Shown in pieces: positions 6,710 through 17,100 of a stretch of DNA of 22,141 bases. The stretch covers positions 1 to 22,141 of IMG/VR virus record IMGVR_UViG_3300042945_000300. One strand, 5' to 3'. Source of the stretch: a virus. The position numbers and the translations under genes were made by a program. Within the stretch, counting starts at the first letter, position 1. Each line of letters opens with the position of its first letter. The notes beneath the pieces were generated by a model. The model worked only from the letters and a program-made list of their open reading frames with translations, was not told where the DNA came from and made no database searches.

Positions 6710-7385
6710 ACCCGTAAGCGCCAGTATTATGGGTGTGCTGTCTATTGGACAGTCACTGTTTGGTGCAAGCCAAGAAAGCGCACAAAGACAACAACAATAC
6801 CAACAAGAAAAGGAGAGGGTTCAGCGTCAGAATGAGCTTAATGCTAAACTAGTTGCTGCATCCAATAAGCGTACTGCTGACATTTATGGTTACCAAACCG
6901 GTCGCTTTACACAGAACCTTGGATTTATTCAAGAAGATTTTTCACGTGCTGGTGAAGACCTGCAACGTGAACTGGGTGCTGCCTTTGCTCAATCAGCTTA
7001 CTCCAGGCAAGGTCAACTGACTGCATTGTCACAGGCTGTGGGTTTTAACCGTGCAGCTTTTGAAGGGGTTAGTCGCTCACGAGAACGTGCTGATGTTCTT
7101 GGAACTCTTGGTGTGTTTGGCCGTAATGCTGCTATGGAAGCCGAACGCCTTTCTGGTGTTGTTGGTCAAACTGGAAGGAGTCGCCAAGCACTTGGTCGTC
7201 AAGCTGCTCAATCCGTTTTCAATGCTTATGGAGATCTTGGTATTCTTCCTGAGCTTCAACAGTTTATTCCAGCAGAAATGCCTAATGCTCCATTCCAGCC
7301 TAATGCAGGTTTGACAATTATGAGCGCATTAACCAGTGGTGCTTCTACTGCTATGTCCGTTGGACGAACAATGGCAAAGGGTTAA
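6696..7385 (+). CDS. Internal virion protein, T7 gp14-like
   Basis: Encodes 229 residues (T7 gp14 has 196). The N-terminus has a short hydrophobic segment (ASIMGVLSIGQSLFGAS). A long Gln/Arg/Glu-rich helix follows (about residues 25-60), then Ala/Gly-rich helical sequence and a small hydrophobic C-terminal stretch. This helix-rich, amphipathic pattern is typical of gp14, which is ejected first and forms the pore in the outer membrane. Identification rests on position between gp13-like and gp15-like genes and on composition more than on a motif. The start lies 14 bases inside the previous gene, and four bases separate it from the next. Confidence 0.82.
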   Translation: MVAFEPVSASIMGVLSIGQSLFGASQESAQRQQQYQQEKERVQRQNELNAKLVAASNKRTADIYGYQTGRFTQNLGFIQEDFSRAGEDLQRELGAAFAQSAYSRQGQLTALSQAVGFNRAAFEGVSRSRERADVLGTLGVFGRNAAMEAERLSGVVGQTGRSRQALGRQAAQSVFNAYGDLGILPELQQFIPAEMPNAPFQPNAGLTIMSALTSGASTAMSVGRTMAKG

Positions 7386-7389
7386 ATAA

Positions 7390-10266
7390 ATGGCACTATC
7401 TAAAGAACTACAACTACAACAGGGTTATCAAAGCCCGATAGAACGCCAAGGTTTCAATCCTCTTCAACTGACTGACCAAACAGATCAGCTTGAGCGCAAC
7501 AAACAGGTTGAGCTTTCTAATATCCAAGCAGAAGGAAGTGCAATCAATGAAACCGCAAAACTGCAAGACCTTGCTAATCGTCTTAATCTAGAAGAAAGCG
7601 CCCGAATTGTTCAATTTTCTGAAACCTTGGGTAAGGTAGTAGGCGAAGGCGTCAAGATGTACGCTGAAGCTGGTATTGAACGTGGCATGAATAAAGCACT
7701 AGATGCTGGTGCTACCTTTGAAGAATGGCAGGAATATACTGAAAGTCTAAACCGAGCTAAGCTTGGTGATGCCGCTATGCAAGTTGCTGCTAATGATTCA
7801 CTTGCCAAAGGTGAACCATTTGAAGTAGCAAACCTGTACAAGAAGCTTGGTCATTATGAGAAGATTGGGTTTACCCGAACAATGGCTAAGCAAGCTGGTG
7901 ATGCTTACAAGCCTTGGCTAGAGGAGCAACTTCAAAGTAATAACACCCTTCAAATTCGATTGAAAGATGGCACAGTCTTTACTCCATCTGAATCGAAGGG
8001 TGATCCAATTAAAACTGCTCAAGCTGTTCGTGCACTCAATTCTGAGTTTTATAAACAGTATGGCCTTGTAGGTGTTAATACCACACTTCTTAATGAGCAC
8101 GCTTTTCCTTCAATGCGGAAAGCCCGTAGTGAAGTTATTGGTGAAGCTCGCTTTCAATTTGCTCAAGAAGAATCGTTTAAAGCACGAGAGCTTGCTGATG
8201 CACAGCTGCTGACTGATGAAGGCCGTGATCCCTTGGCTTGGATCCGAAGAATGTCTGCCACTGTTGATGCACGTGGTAATCACCTTGGAATGCGTGGTGC
8301 TTGGACAGAGTTTTGGAAACACCTGGGTAACTTAGATAAAGCCGGGCAATTAGACCTTGAAACGTTTAACAACATTAAAGGGTCGGTTGATCCCGAATCA
8401 GGTAAAACCGTTGGTGCTCGTTGGGAAACTCAATTCAGAGCTTTTGAAAAAGAACGAGCAGCTAATGCACGTGCTAATTTTGCTGCAGATGAAGCTGACC
8501 GTGAAATGCTTGCTAAGCAAGGTGAGCAGCAACTAGAGACCTATTTCCGTGATAACCCTGATGAAGCTACTGAAGCTAACATCAAAGGTGCTCAACAGGA
8601 ATACTTCAATAAATACGGTAGAGAGAGTTCTTACCTAAAGAACCTTGAATCTACTTATGGTATGGATGCTCGGGCCAAGGACGAACTAAATGATCGTTTT
8701 CAAAAGCTTGCTGAGCAGAATCTTCTTACCACTGAAATGGTTGCTCGTGCTCCTTGGGATATTCAAACCAAATGGATGTCTTCGGCCAAGCAACAAGAAG
8801 CAGGTAGAACAGCTACTTTTAAAACTCAACTCAAAGCTATTGAGAACCACGTTAAAACTGATCCTCGTGTGAAAGTTTCACCTGATGGTTCTACCAGTGG
8901 CATGGCAACACTTGTGATTGGTGAACTTCAAGCTAAGTTTAACCGCAAGGTGTCTGAGTACGTTGGTGCTGGCATGAGCCAAACTCAAGCCGCTAACCAA
9001 GCCGTTGCTGAGGTAATGTCTGAGTTCAAGACTGATCCTCGTTATGCAATGAATAACATGGGTGAGTTCTCTAACTTCACTCTTGGCACTGCTAAAACCT
9101 CTGCTGCTATCAATCATAAACTAAACACCATTCGTTCTAGTATTCTTGGTGGTGGTAAATCTTCTCTTAACAAGAAACCTGGCCTTATCTTCAATGCTGC
9201 AGAATTAACTGCCATGGAGGATGGTTACGGTGAAGCCGGTTGGAAGATGCCTTTGGAGGCTCAATACTGGGGATCTAAACTTGGTATCAGTGGTCTTGAA
9301 GTCATTAACCGACAACGTGAAGCCGCTGGCATGAGGCCATTGATTACTCCTGCTTCTATGGAAGTAGCAAACAAATCAATGTCCGTTCAGATGCAAGCGT
9401 TGCTTAATCGTCTACCTACGTATAACCGCTCTGTACGGGCGCTGAGCAGCATGGGAAGCTTCCAGCCTACTATGGTGCCTAAGGGCTTCGGAACGGTTGT
9501 ACAGAAGGCTGCAAGGGCCAATGGCATTGATCCTGCAATCCTTACTGGTATTCTTGAAGTAGAATCAAACTGGCGTGATGATGTTATCTACGGTAGAACT
9601 CAGTCTAATGCAGGCGCTAGAGGTATCGCTCAAATTATGCCGGAGTATCATCCTGGTGTAAATTATAACGATCCCATTGCAAGCATTAACTACGCAGCCA
9701 AACACCTTAAGGGTTTGATTGCAGCTACTAATGGAGATGTTAATCGTGCCATTCAAGCTTATAACGCAGGTTTAGGCGGTATTGGAAAGTCTCAAGAGAA
9801 CAGGGATTATCTTCCTAAAGTTCTTAAATCAGCTGCTAAGTACGGCTACGGTCAAGCTTGGCGTGATCCTGCAACCATGCGTCCTTCTGTTGTTTATAAG
9901 ATTGGCAGTCTTGGATATGGATCTACGGGTCCACATCTTGATGTGAAACGTGTTGCACGAGGTACTACTGCTACTACTGGTTCTGTTCCAATTAAACCCA
10001 ATGAAGTTGATAACTTTGTTGAAGTGAACGTGAATGGTAAGTGGAAGCCTCTTTCTAAAGGTACAACTCTGACTGATACTGAAGCTCGTCATCGTGCACG
10101 AGGTTCGTATGGAGTTGATTATGCAGCCCCCTCTGGTACGCCAGTAAGGCTGAAAAACGGAGCACAAGTCGTTGATACGTTCAAAGGTCATGAAGGTACA
10201 GACCATATGATCATTGAACTTCCTGACGGCAGACGGTTCCAATTCCTACATGGTACAAAAGTATAA
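7390..10266 (+). CDS. Internal virion protein, T7 gp15-like, with C-terminal SLT lytic transglycosylase and permuted M23-like domain
   Basis: Encodes 958 residues; T7 gp15 has 747. Residues 1 to about 690 are charged and helix-rich, as in gp15, a core protein ejected into the periplasm. An SLT lytic transglycosylase follows at about 700-810: catalytic Glu E725 in VESNW, the RGIAQIMP motif, and QAYNAGLGG at 789-797. In T7 this domain is at the N-terminus of gp16. The last 130 residues contain IGSLGYGSTGPHLDV (838-852), then a linker, then YGVDYAAPSGTPV (907-919) and HMIIELPDGRRFQFLHG ending at 955. These are M23 peptidase motifs in rotated order. D910, H849 and H954 are kept, but the first Zn-ligand His is Ser (S906) and the second HxH His is Asp (D851), so activity is uncertain. 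Likely role: local murein opening during DNA entry. Two bases separate it from the gp16-like gene. Confidence 0.88.
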   Translation: MALSKELQLQQGYQSPIERQGFNPLQLTDQTDQLERNKQVELSNIQAEGSAINETAKLQDLANRLNLEESARIVQFSETLGKVVGEGVKMYAEAGIERGMNKALDAGATFEEWQEYTESLNRAKLGDAAMQVAANDSLAKGEPFEVANLYKKLGHYEKIGFTRTMAKQAGDAYKPWLEEQLQSNNTLQIRLKDGTVFTPSESKGDPIKTAQAVRALNSEFYKQYGLVGVNTTLLNEHAFPSMRKARSEVIGEARFQFAQEESFKARELADAQLLTDEGRDPLAWIRRMSATVDARGNHLGMRGAWTEFWKHLGNLDKAGQLDLETFNNIKGSVDPESGKTVGARWETQFRAFEKERAANARANFAADEADREMLAKQGEQQLETYFRDNPDEATEANIKGAQQEYFNKYGRESSYLKNLESTYGMDARAKDELNDRFQKLAEQNLLTTEMVARAPWDIQTKWMSSAKQQEAGRTATFKTQLKAIENHVKTDPRVKVSPDGSTSGMATLVIGELQAKFNRKVSEYVGAGMSQTQAANQAVAEVMSEFKTDPRYAMNNMGEFSNFTLGTAKTSAAINHKLNTIRSSILGGGKSSLNKKPGLIFNAAELTAMEDGYGEAGWKMPLEAQYWGSKLGISGLEVINRQREAAGMRPLITPASMEVANKSMSVQMQALLNRLPTYNRSVRALSSMGSFQPTMVPKGFGTVVQKAARANGIDPAILTGILEVESNWRDDVIYGRTQSNAGARGIAQIMPEYHPGVNYNDPIASINYAAKHLKGLIAATNGDVNRAIQAYNAGLGGIGKSQENRDYLPKVLKSAAKYGYGQAWRDPATMRPSVVYKIGSLGYGSTGPHLDVKRVARGTTATTGSVPIKPNEVDNFVEVNVNGKWKPLSKGTTLTDTEARHRARGSYGVDYAAPSGTPVRLKNGAQVVDTFKGHEGTDHMIIELPDGRRFQFLHGTKV

Positions 10267-10268
10267 CA

Positions 10269-13200
10269 ATGTACAATCCTTACGAGGACTTCAACGCTAA
10301 GGATGAGCCTTTGAGCGATGATATTAAAAATCAACTGCTTCAAGAAAAGGCTCAATCCGAACAAACTGTTATGAATATGAAGGCAGCCGAACAAGCTGCC
10401 TTACAACCTGCTACTGCTGCTGCTGGTACGCCCAGTAAGCAGCAACCGGCACAAGCTAAGCAAACGCCGACAGATGCTGAAAAGCAAGAGCCTAAAGATG
10501 CAGGGGATTATGCCCGTGATGTTCTAGAGTTGGGATTGGCTGTGCCTACTGGTACAGTTGATTGGGCTGTTGACTTGTACAACGTCCTTCCTACTCCTGA
10601 TCTTCCGAAGATCCCTAAGTTTAAGAACGAAGTATTCCAAGCTGCACGTGAAATCTCTTCCTTTGTAGTTCCTACTGTTCTCCTTACTCGTGGTCTTGGT
10701 GGAGCAGCTTCGGCTGCCAATGCCAAGGTCAAGTGGGAGATGGGCAAGAATGCACTGGTTAAGTGGTTGGGTGAAGCTGGTATTGCAGCTGGTTCTGGTG
10801 CATTTGTTGATGCTACTAACAAGATTAACGAGACCGACGATAACCTTCAAGGGACTCTCAAAAAGATGTTCCCTAAGACCTTTAGCTGGATCTCTGATGA
10901 CTGGGCTACCGTTGATGGTGACTCTCCTGATGTGATTCGTGCTAAGAACATCAATGAAGGTGTCGGTCTTGGCATCTTTACTGACCTGTTGGTTGGTGCT
11001 GGTAAACTTCTTCGTGCTACACAAAAGACAAAGGAAGCTACTAACTTCATCCCCATGGATGAAAAGGCAGTTAACTTCAAAAAGCAACACGAAACTGGAA
11101 CAGTAACAGCAGAAGATGAAGTCCTTGAATCAGCTGGTCGTCGGGAAGAACTCCTAGATGAACGAGCTGATTACGGCCTTGCTAACAACAAAGAGGGTGC
11201 TTACCTTGGTATCCACGATGTATTCGATGTTGAAGAAGCTGGTGTCCGTGGTGTTGATCCAATGGGCGTTGTTGGCGCTGGTATTGACCAGGTGCGGATT
11301 GCTAAGAATTATGGAACCGTTTATGGACGACTTCGTAATTTTATGTCTGAGCCTGCTGCAAAGTATGTGCTCAGAACTGCTGATCCAGCTACCTTTGATG
11401 AAGTAGACCAATCACTGAAGCAAGCGTTTGATTCTGCTGGTAAGTATAAGGTGATGCTTGGCGATGAAGCCACCATTACTTATAAAGATGTAGTTGCAGA
11501 GGGTGATAACCTTAGCAAAGTTCTTCTAGATCCTCGTATGGATGTAGAGGAAATGAAAAAAGTCTTTACCGAGTTCTCTGATACCGTTGATGGTACTGAG
11601 CGGCTTTCTGTCGGTACTCGTGGTGACATTGCCTTTGCAGGCTCACTGCAGGCTCTTCGTCAGCTTCGTGATGAATACATCAATCTGGATACTGTCCGTG
11701 CTCAAGGGTATCTGGCTACTTCCTTTGCTGGTCAAATCTCTGACCTTGCAGAGGGTGCTCGTCTGATGGACGGCACTGCTGCCATTGAACGTGCTCAGGA
11801 ACAGATCCTGGATAAGGTTGAGTATCTTACCATTGTTCAAGGCCGAGCCAAGCAGCTGCGTGGTCAAGGTCTGAATAGCCTGAAGCAAATCTATGCTCAT
11901 CTTAATGAGAAAGATTTTACCAAGGTACAGAATATGGTTGATAGCTTCAACGAAACCAAAAAGGCTACTGACCAAGAAATCATTGATCGCGCTAAGCGTA
12001 CTGTTGATACTCTGCGTCAAGTATCTAAGGAGCGTCCTGAATATCTAGTGCCGTTGCAAATGGCATGGGAGTTTACGGATGGTAACATTGATACTATGGC
12101 TAAGCTAAACAGGTATGTTGATCAAAGCCTGGGGGACTGGTTCCCTAAGTTTTTTGTTGACGGCAATCCTGAGATGCCTAACGTCATTGTGCAGGGCATG
12201 TGGAGTAACATCTACAACTCTGTGCTTACCTCTGTGTCTACCCCACTAAAGGCTGGGTTTGCTAACGCTGCTCTGTTGCTTGAGAAGCCTATCACCGTTC
12301 TTGGTGGTGCTGTCATTGGTGGTGATGTTAAGACCCTAAAGCGTGGGTGGTATCAATACTCGGCATTTGTGGACACCTTTCAAAAGGGTCTGAAGCACAT
12401 GACCGATGTGTACCGTAAAGCTGCTAATGATCCGACTTCTGTTGGATACATCATGCGGGATGACCTGGTTAAGAAGAATGAGCAAACGATGGATATTCTC
12501 CATTCGTATGCCATGGCTTCTCAGCAGCGTGGTAATGAAGGTCCAATGGCCTTGTATCACAAAGCCGAAGCTCTTAACGACATGGCTAACAATCCCTGGC
12601 TTCGTTTTGGTGCTAACGCTATGACGGCATTGGACGGCTTTGCACGGGCTATGATTGCCAACGCTGAGTCCCGTGGTAGGATCTACGACAAGTTCATTGA
12701 TGGTGGTCGAAAGCTTGATGCTGATGGCATTAAGAAAGCTTTGGATGATCAATACAATGAGATGTTTGATTCCACCGGTATGATCACCAACACTGCTGTT
12801 GATTATGCTAGCCGTGAAATCGCTATGAACCTTGACAGCCCTGCTGTTGATGGTTTGTCTCGTTTGATTGAACAGTATCCTGCTATGAAGCCGTTCTTGA
12901 TGTTTCCACGTACGAGTGTGAACATTCTTGATATGGCTAATAAGCACAGCCCTATCTCGATCTTTGCTAAGGAATACAACGAGATTGCCTATAAGCCTCT
13001 TAGCAACTTTACCATTGATGAAGTTGAATCTATTCTTACCAAGCGTGGTCTACCCGTTGATGAGAATATGATGGATACCTTCAACACCCTTCGTGCTGAG
13101 GTGCGTGGCCGTAAGGCTGTAGGGACTATCACCATGATGACTGCTGCAGGCATGTTCCTGAACGGTGGTCTGCGTGGTAATGGTCACTACGATAAAGAGC

Positions 13201-14150
13201 GTAACCGTGTTCGTCAAGAGCTTGGTTGGAAACCTCGTACGTACAAAGGCTGGGATGGTAAGTGGTACAGCTATGACGGTCTTGGTCCTATCTCTGACTT
13301 CCTGGCTTTAACAGCTGATGTGATGGATAACTTTGATTCCATCACCGAGAATGATCTTGAGACTACCATTAACAAGCTTGGCTTTATCATTAGCGGTAAC
13401 TTGACCAACAAGTCCATGCTTGCAGGTATTGAGCCGATGAATGATGTTCTGGCCGGTAACCCTGCTGCATTGAATCGTTGGGCTGCCTCTTTTGCTTCTT
13501 CCCTTGCACCGCTGTCTGGTGCACGTAATGAACTTGGTCGCCTTATGGCTCCTTCTCTTCGTGAGTTGGATATGGAGTTCACTCAACTTCTTCGTAACCG
13601 TAACAAGTTTATGGATGTTGTTGACTCTAAAGGTGCACTACCTGATAAGCACGACTGGATTGATGGTACTAAAGTTGGTTACCCTGAAAACTTCTTTGTA
13701 CGGGCATGGAATGCTGTGTCTCCTATGAAGGTGTACGAAGGTCAATCTGCTGAACGTCAATTCTTGCTGGATATTGAATACGATTCCCGCCCGAGTTTCA
13801 ACAAGAGCACCAAAGGTGTGGAGTACACTCCTAAGGAACGCTCTAAGTTGTTCTCATTGATGGGTCAACAGGGTTACTTCAAGCGTGAACTGAGCCGCAT
13901 TATGCAAGGTACTGATGCTCAAATGTGGCGTGAATCCATTAAGACTGAACGTGGTAACGGTTCTCGCATTGATCCTAATCAATGGATGAACCTGTATCGT
14001 CAAATTGATGTCGCTTTGGATCGTTCTAAGCGTATGGCTGAAGTTCAGCTGAGCAACCGTGATGAAGTGATGCGTCGTCAATACGAACAAGGTCTTGATA
14101 AAACCTATCAGCAGCGTGGTGTTTCCATTCTGCAATGGCAAAATAAATAG
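10269..14150 (+). CDS. Internal virion protein / DNA ejection protein, T7 gp16-like
   Basis: Encodes 1293 residues, close to T7 gp16 (1318), but the N-terminus (MYNPYEDFNAKDEPLSDDIK) has no transglycosylase motifs; these lie in the preceding gene instead. Residues about 30-80 are a Gln/Ala/Pro/Lys-rich linker. A hydrophobic segment follows (SSFVVPTVLLTRGLGGAASA), possibly membrane-inserting during ejection. The remainder is long, helical and soluble-looking, with a C-terminal third containing GWKPRTYKGWDGKWYSYDGL and a YSLMGQQGYFKRELSRIM-like stretch typical of phage core proteins. gp16 spans the inner membrane and helps pull DNA into the cell. Assignment rests on length, gene order and general sequence character. 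Confidence 0.86.
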   Translation: MYNPYEDFNAKDEPLSDDIKNQLLQEKAQSEQTVMNMKAAEQAALQPATAAAGTPSKQQPAQAKQTPTDAEKQEPKDAGDYARDVLELGLAVPTGTVDWAVDLYNVLPTPDLPKIPKFKNEVFQAAREISSFVVPTVLLTRGLGGAASAANAKVKWEMGKNALVKWLGEAGIAAGSGAFVDATNKINETDDNLQGTLKKMFPKTFSWISDDWATVDGDSPDVIRAKNINEGVGLGIFTDLLVGAGKLLRATQKTKEATNFIPMDEKAVNFKKQHETGTVTAEDEVLESAGRREELLDERADYGLANNKEGAYLGIHDVFDVEEAGVRGVDPMGVVGAGIDQVRIAKNYGTVYGRLRNFMSEPAAKYVLRTADPATFDEVDQSLKQAFDSAGKYKVMLGDEATITYKDVVAEGDNLSKVLLDPRMDVEEMKKVFTEFSDTVDGTERLSVGTRGDIAFAGSLQALRQLRDEYINLDTVRAQGYLATSFAGQISDLAEGARLMDGTAAIERAQEQILDKVEYLTIVQGRAKQLRGQGLNSLKQIYAHLNEKDFTKVQNMVDSFNETKKATDQEIIDRAKRTVDTLRQVSKERPEYLVPLQMAWEFTDGNIDTMAKLNRYVDQSLGDWFPKFFVDGNPEMPNVIVQGMWSNIYNSVLTSVSTPLKAGFANAALLLEKPITVLGGAVIGGDVKTLKRGWYQYSAFVDTFQKGLKHMTDVYRKAANDPTSVGYIMRDDLVKKNEQTMDILHSYAMASQQRGNEGPMALYHKAEALNDMANNPWLRFGANAMTALDGFARAMIANAESRGRIYDKFIDGGRKLDADGIKKALDDQYNEMFDSTGMITNTAVDYASREIAMNLDSPAVDGLSRLIEQYPAMKPFLMFPRTSVNILDMANKHSPISIFAKEYNEIAYKPLSNFTIDEVESILTKRGLPVDENMMDTFNTLRAEVRGRKAVGTITMMTAAGMFLNGGLRGNGHYDKERNRVRQELGWKPRTYKGWDGKWYSYDGLGPISDFLALTADVMDNFDSITENDLETTINKLGFIISGNLTNKSMLAGIEPMNDVLAGNPAALNRWAASFASSLAPLSGARNELGRLMAPSLRELDMEFTQLLRNRNKFMDVVDSKGALPDKHDWIDGTKVGYPENFFVRAWNAVSPMKVYEGQSAERQFLLDIEYDSRPSFNKSTKGVEYTPKERSKLFSLMGQQGYFKRELSRIMQGTDAQMWRESIKTERGNGSRIDPNQWMNLYRQIDVALDRSKRMAEVQLSNRDEVMRRQYEQGLDKTYQQRGVSILQWQNK

Positions 14151-14185
14151 ACTAATCCACCAATTCCCAACTACTTACTAGCGTA

Positions 14186-17100
14186 ATGGCTGTAACTGAA
14201 AACTTTTACACAGGGAATGGTTCTACCACTTCCTATTCGTTCACTTTCCAATACATTGACGAGGATGACATTAAGGTAACTCTTAATGGCACTCTTACAA
14301 CTGCATACACTCTTGCCAACGCTACAACTGTCTTGTTTAACTCTGCTCCTGCTAATGGAGTGGCTATTAGGATTTATCGGGACACAAATACTGATAGCTT
14401 GAAGTCTACATTTTTTGCTGGTTCCGCTATTCGGGCACAGGATCTTAATGAAGACTTCTTGCAGAATAACTATGCTGTCCAAGAAATCCAAAACTATACT
14501 TGGGATAACGAAACTCAAACCATCCATAGTGATGAGCCGTGGGTTAGTTCTGATTCGCAAATTGCAACTACCGCTGCTATTGATGCACGGTTCCAGGATG
14601 AACTGAATGAGACCATCACCTCGGCTGAGGTTTGGCCGGATAATGATGATACCGTAGCTACGACTGCTGCTATTGATAACCGAATTGATAGTAAGATTGA
14701 TGCTGCTATCACTGGTGATATTGGTACAGATGGCACTGGTATTACGGTCACCAATGATGGTGATGGTACGATTACTCTTGGCCTTGGTACTGGTACGATT
14801 GATCTTGATCGTATCAAAGACGAAGACATTCTTACCTATGCTGAGCAGAACGCTGGTTCTCCCTCTTGGGATAGTGATGGTCGCATTGCTACAACCTATG
14901 CAGCTGCACGTCGGTTTGATACCCTTGTTCAAACTTCAACTCCTGTTGGAACTAACTGGGCAGTTGGTAAGACCTGGCTTCAAAATGATGCTAACCTGAC
15001 CCTTTCTGTTTGGAACGGTTCTGCGTGGCTTGGTATTGCTTCTGGTGGTACGTTTACTAACCAACCCAAGGTTGTTTACGTGGATGCTACTGCTGGTGAT
15101 GACAACAATGATGGTCACCGTGTTAGCCGTCCTAAGGCTACCATTAAAGCTGCTGTTAACCAGATCAATGCTGATGCAGCTTATGGTGAAGGTTCTGTAG
15201 TTGTTGTGGCTCCTGGTGTTTATCAGGAAGTAGCTCCTATCGACATTACCAAAAAGGATGTGTCGATCATCGGTCAAGCTCTTCGTAGCTGTATTGTTCA
15301 CCCGACTGCTGCCACTGAAACCAATAGCCTGTTCCGCCTTAACAGCGGTTCTTACATCGCTAACCTTACCCTTACGGGTATGAAGGCAAGCGGTACTCGT
15401 GGTAACAGTACCATTGATAATGATGCTACCTACGGTCTGCCTGAGAACCAAGGATGGAACTTCTCCTTCTATCCTGGGGCTATGATTTATAAGTCTCCGT
15501 ATATTCAGAATTGTACTAACTTCTCTGATTCGGAGATTAATAACAGCAGCCTTACTCCTCATACTCCTGCTGGTGGTGCTGGTGGTGATACCGACTCTGC
15601 CATGACTGGTGGTGGCTTGTTGATTGATGGTTCTACACCACACTCTACCAGTCCACTTCGGTCCATGGTGTGTGACAGCTATACTCACGTTGGTCTTGAT
15701 GGTCCTGGTATCCTGGTTACCAACAACGGTTACTGCCAAGCAACTAGCAGTTATTCCTTCTTTACCCATTACCACATCAAGTGCCGTAATGGTGGTCAGG
15801 CTAACCTGGCTGCTTCTACCACTGACTTTGGTCGGTATTCGCTCGTGGCTGATGGTCGTTCCCAAAACGCTATCTTTACTGCTACTACGACTGCTCTTGC
15901 CAACAGTGGATCCACTACGTTTACCATTGGTGCTCCAACTGCTGGTAGTCCCTGGCATGGTACTGCTACCCGTCCTCAAAGCAATATGCTTGTTGACATT
16001 GGGGGTAATACCTATCCAATTCTGTCTGCTACAGCAGCTGGTGCTGGTTGGACTGTAACCATTAGCCGTCCTGATCCTGCTAATAAATCTAACAACCTTG
16101 GTCTTAATGGATCGGTTGCAGGTGGTTCTGCAGTTTCTTTCTATCTTCGTTCTATGATCGCTTCTAGCGGTCACACGATGGAGTATGTCGGCTCTGGTAC
16201 TAACTATACCGCTCTTCCTGAAAACGGTGGTGTACCTATTGAAGCCAATCAAGTTATTGAGTTGAACAACGGTAAAGTTTGGGCTGCTATTACTGACCAC
16301 AACGGTAAGTTCAAGCTTGGTGATACGCTGACAGTTGATCAACAGATTGGATTTGTTACTATTCCATCTGGTTCGATTGCATTTGACCTTGCATCTGACC
16401 TTAGCCCACAGCTTGGTGCAAACCTTGATGTTCTTAATAGGACTATCTCTAGTAGCACTAATAACGTAAGGATTGATGATACTTTAGAGGTTAATGCTGG
16501 TAGTGCTGGAACCCCTGCTATTACATTTAACGGCGATACTAACACCGGTATCTATAGTCCTGGCGCCGACCAAGTAGCCATCTCAACTAATGGCACTCAG
16601 CGCTTATTGATTGATTCCACCGGAACGATATCAGCAAACAGCGATGTTGCTGTCCCGAATACTAAAGCCTACATGGTGCGTGATAGTGGCGGCACAAGTC
16701 GATACGCCATGTATATGTCTGGCTCGCTTTCGCCGAGTGCGGGCAATGACTTGTTCGTTGGCAATACTCTGAACAATAATCTAATCTTTTATACAAACGG
16801 GACTGAGCGTGTTCGGGTTACCAACGACGGCAAATTAGGTCTGGGGACTTCTAGCTTTAACACTGGATTACTTTTGCAAACTGCCGGCGGAACAAGCAAC
16901 GGCATTGGCTTCCTAACCAGTGGCACAGCTTCTGTCGTTTGGCGTTTGGTGCAGCAAGGTGCCAATGATGGCAGTGCCGGCATCATGCACGGATCTAGTA
17001 GTGCTAGGGATTTTTACATCAAATCCGATGGGGGTGGCACCGCTAATTTACTCGTCGATGGCAAATTAGGAATTGGCTCTATTTCGCCTGATGCGAATAG

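Noticed and set aside
14936-16342. 468-codon open frame on the minus strand within the tail fibre
   Set aside because: It is antisense to a well-supported fibre domain, has Ser/Thr/Arg-rich sequence typical of reading GGT/ACC-rich repeats backwards, and matches no family.
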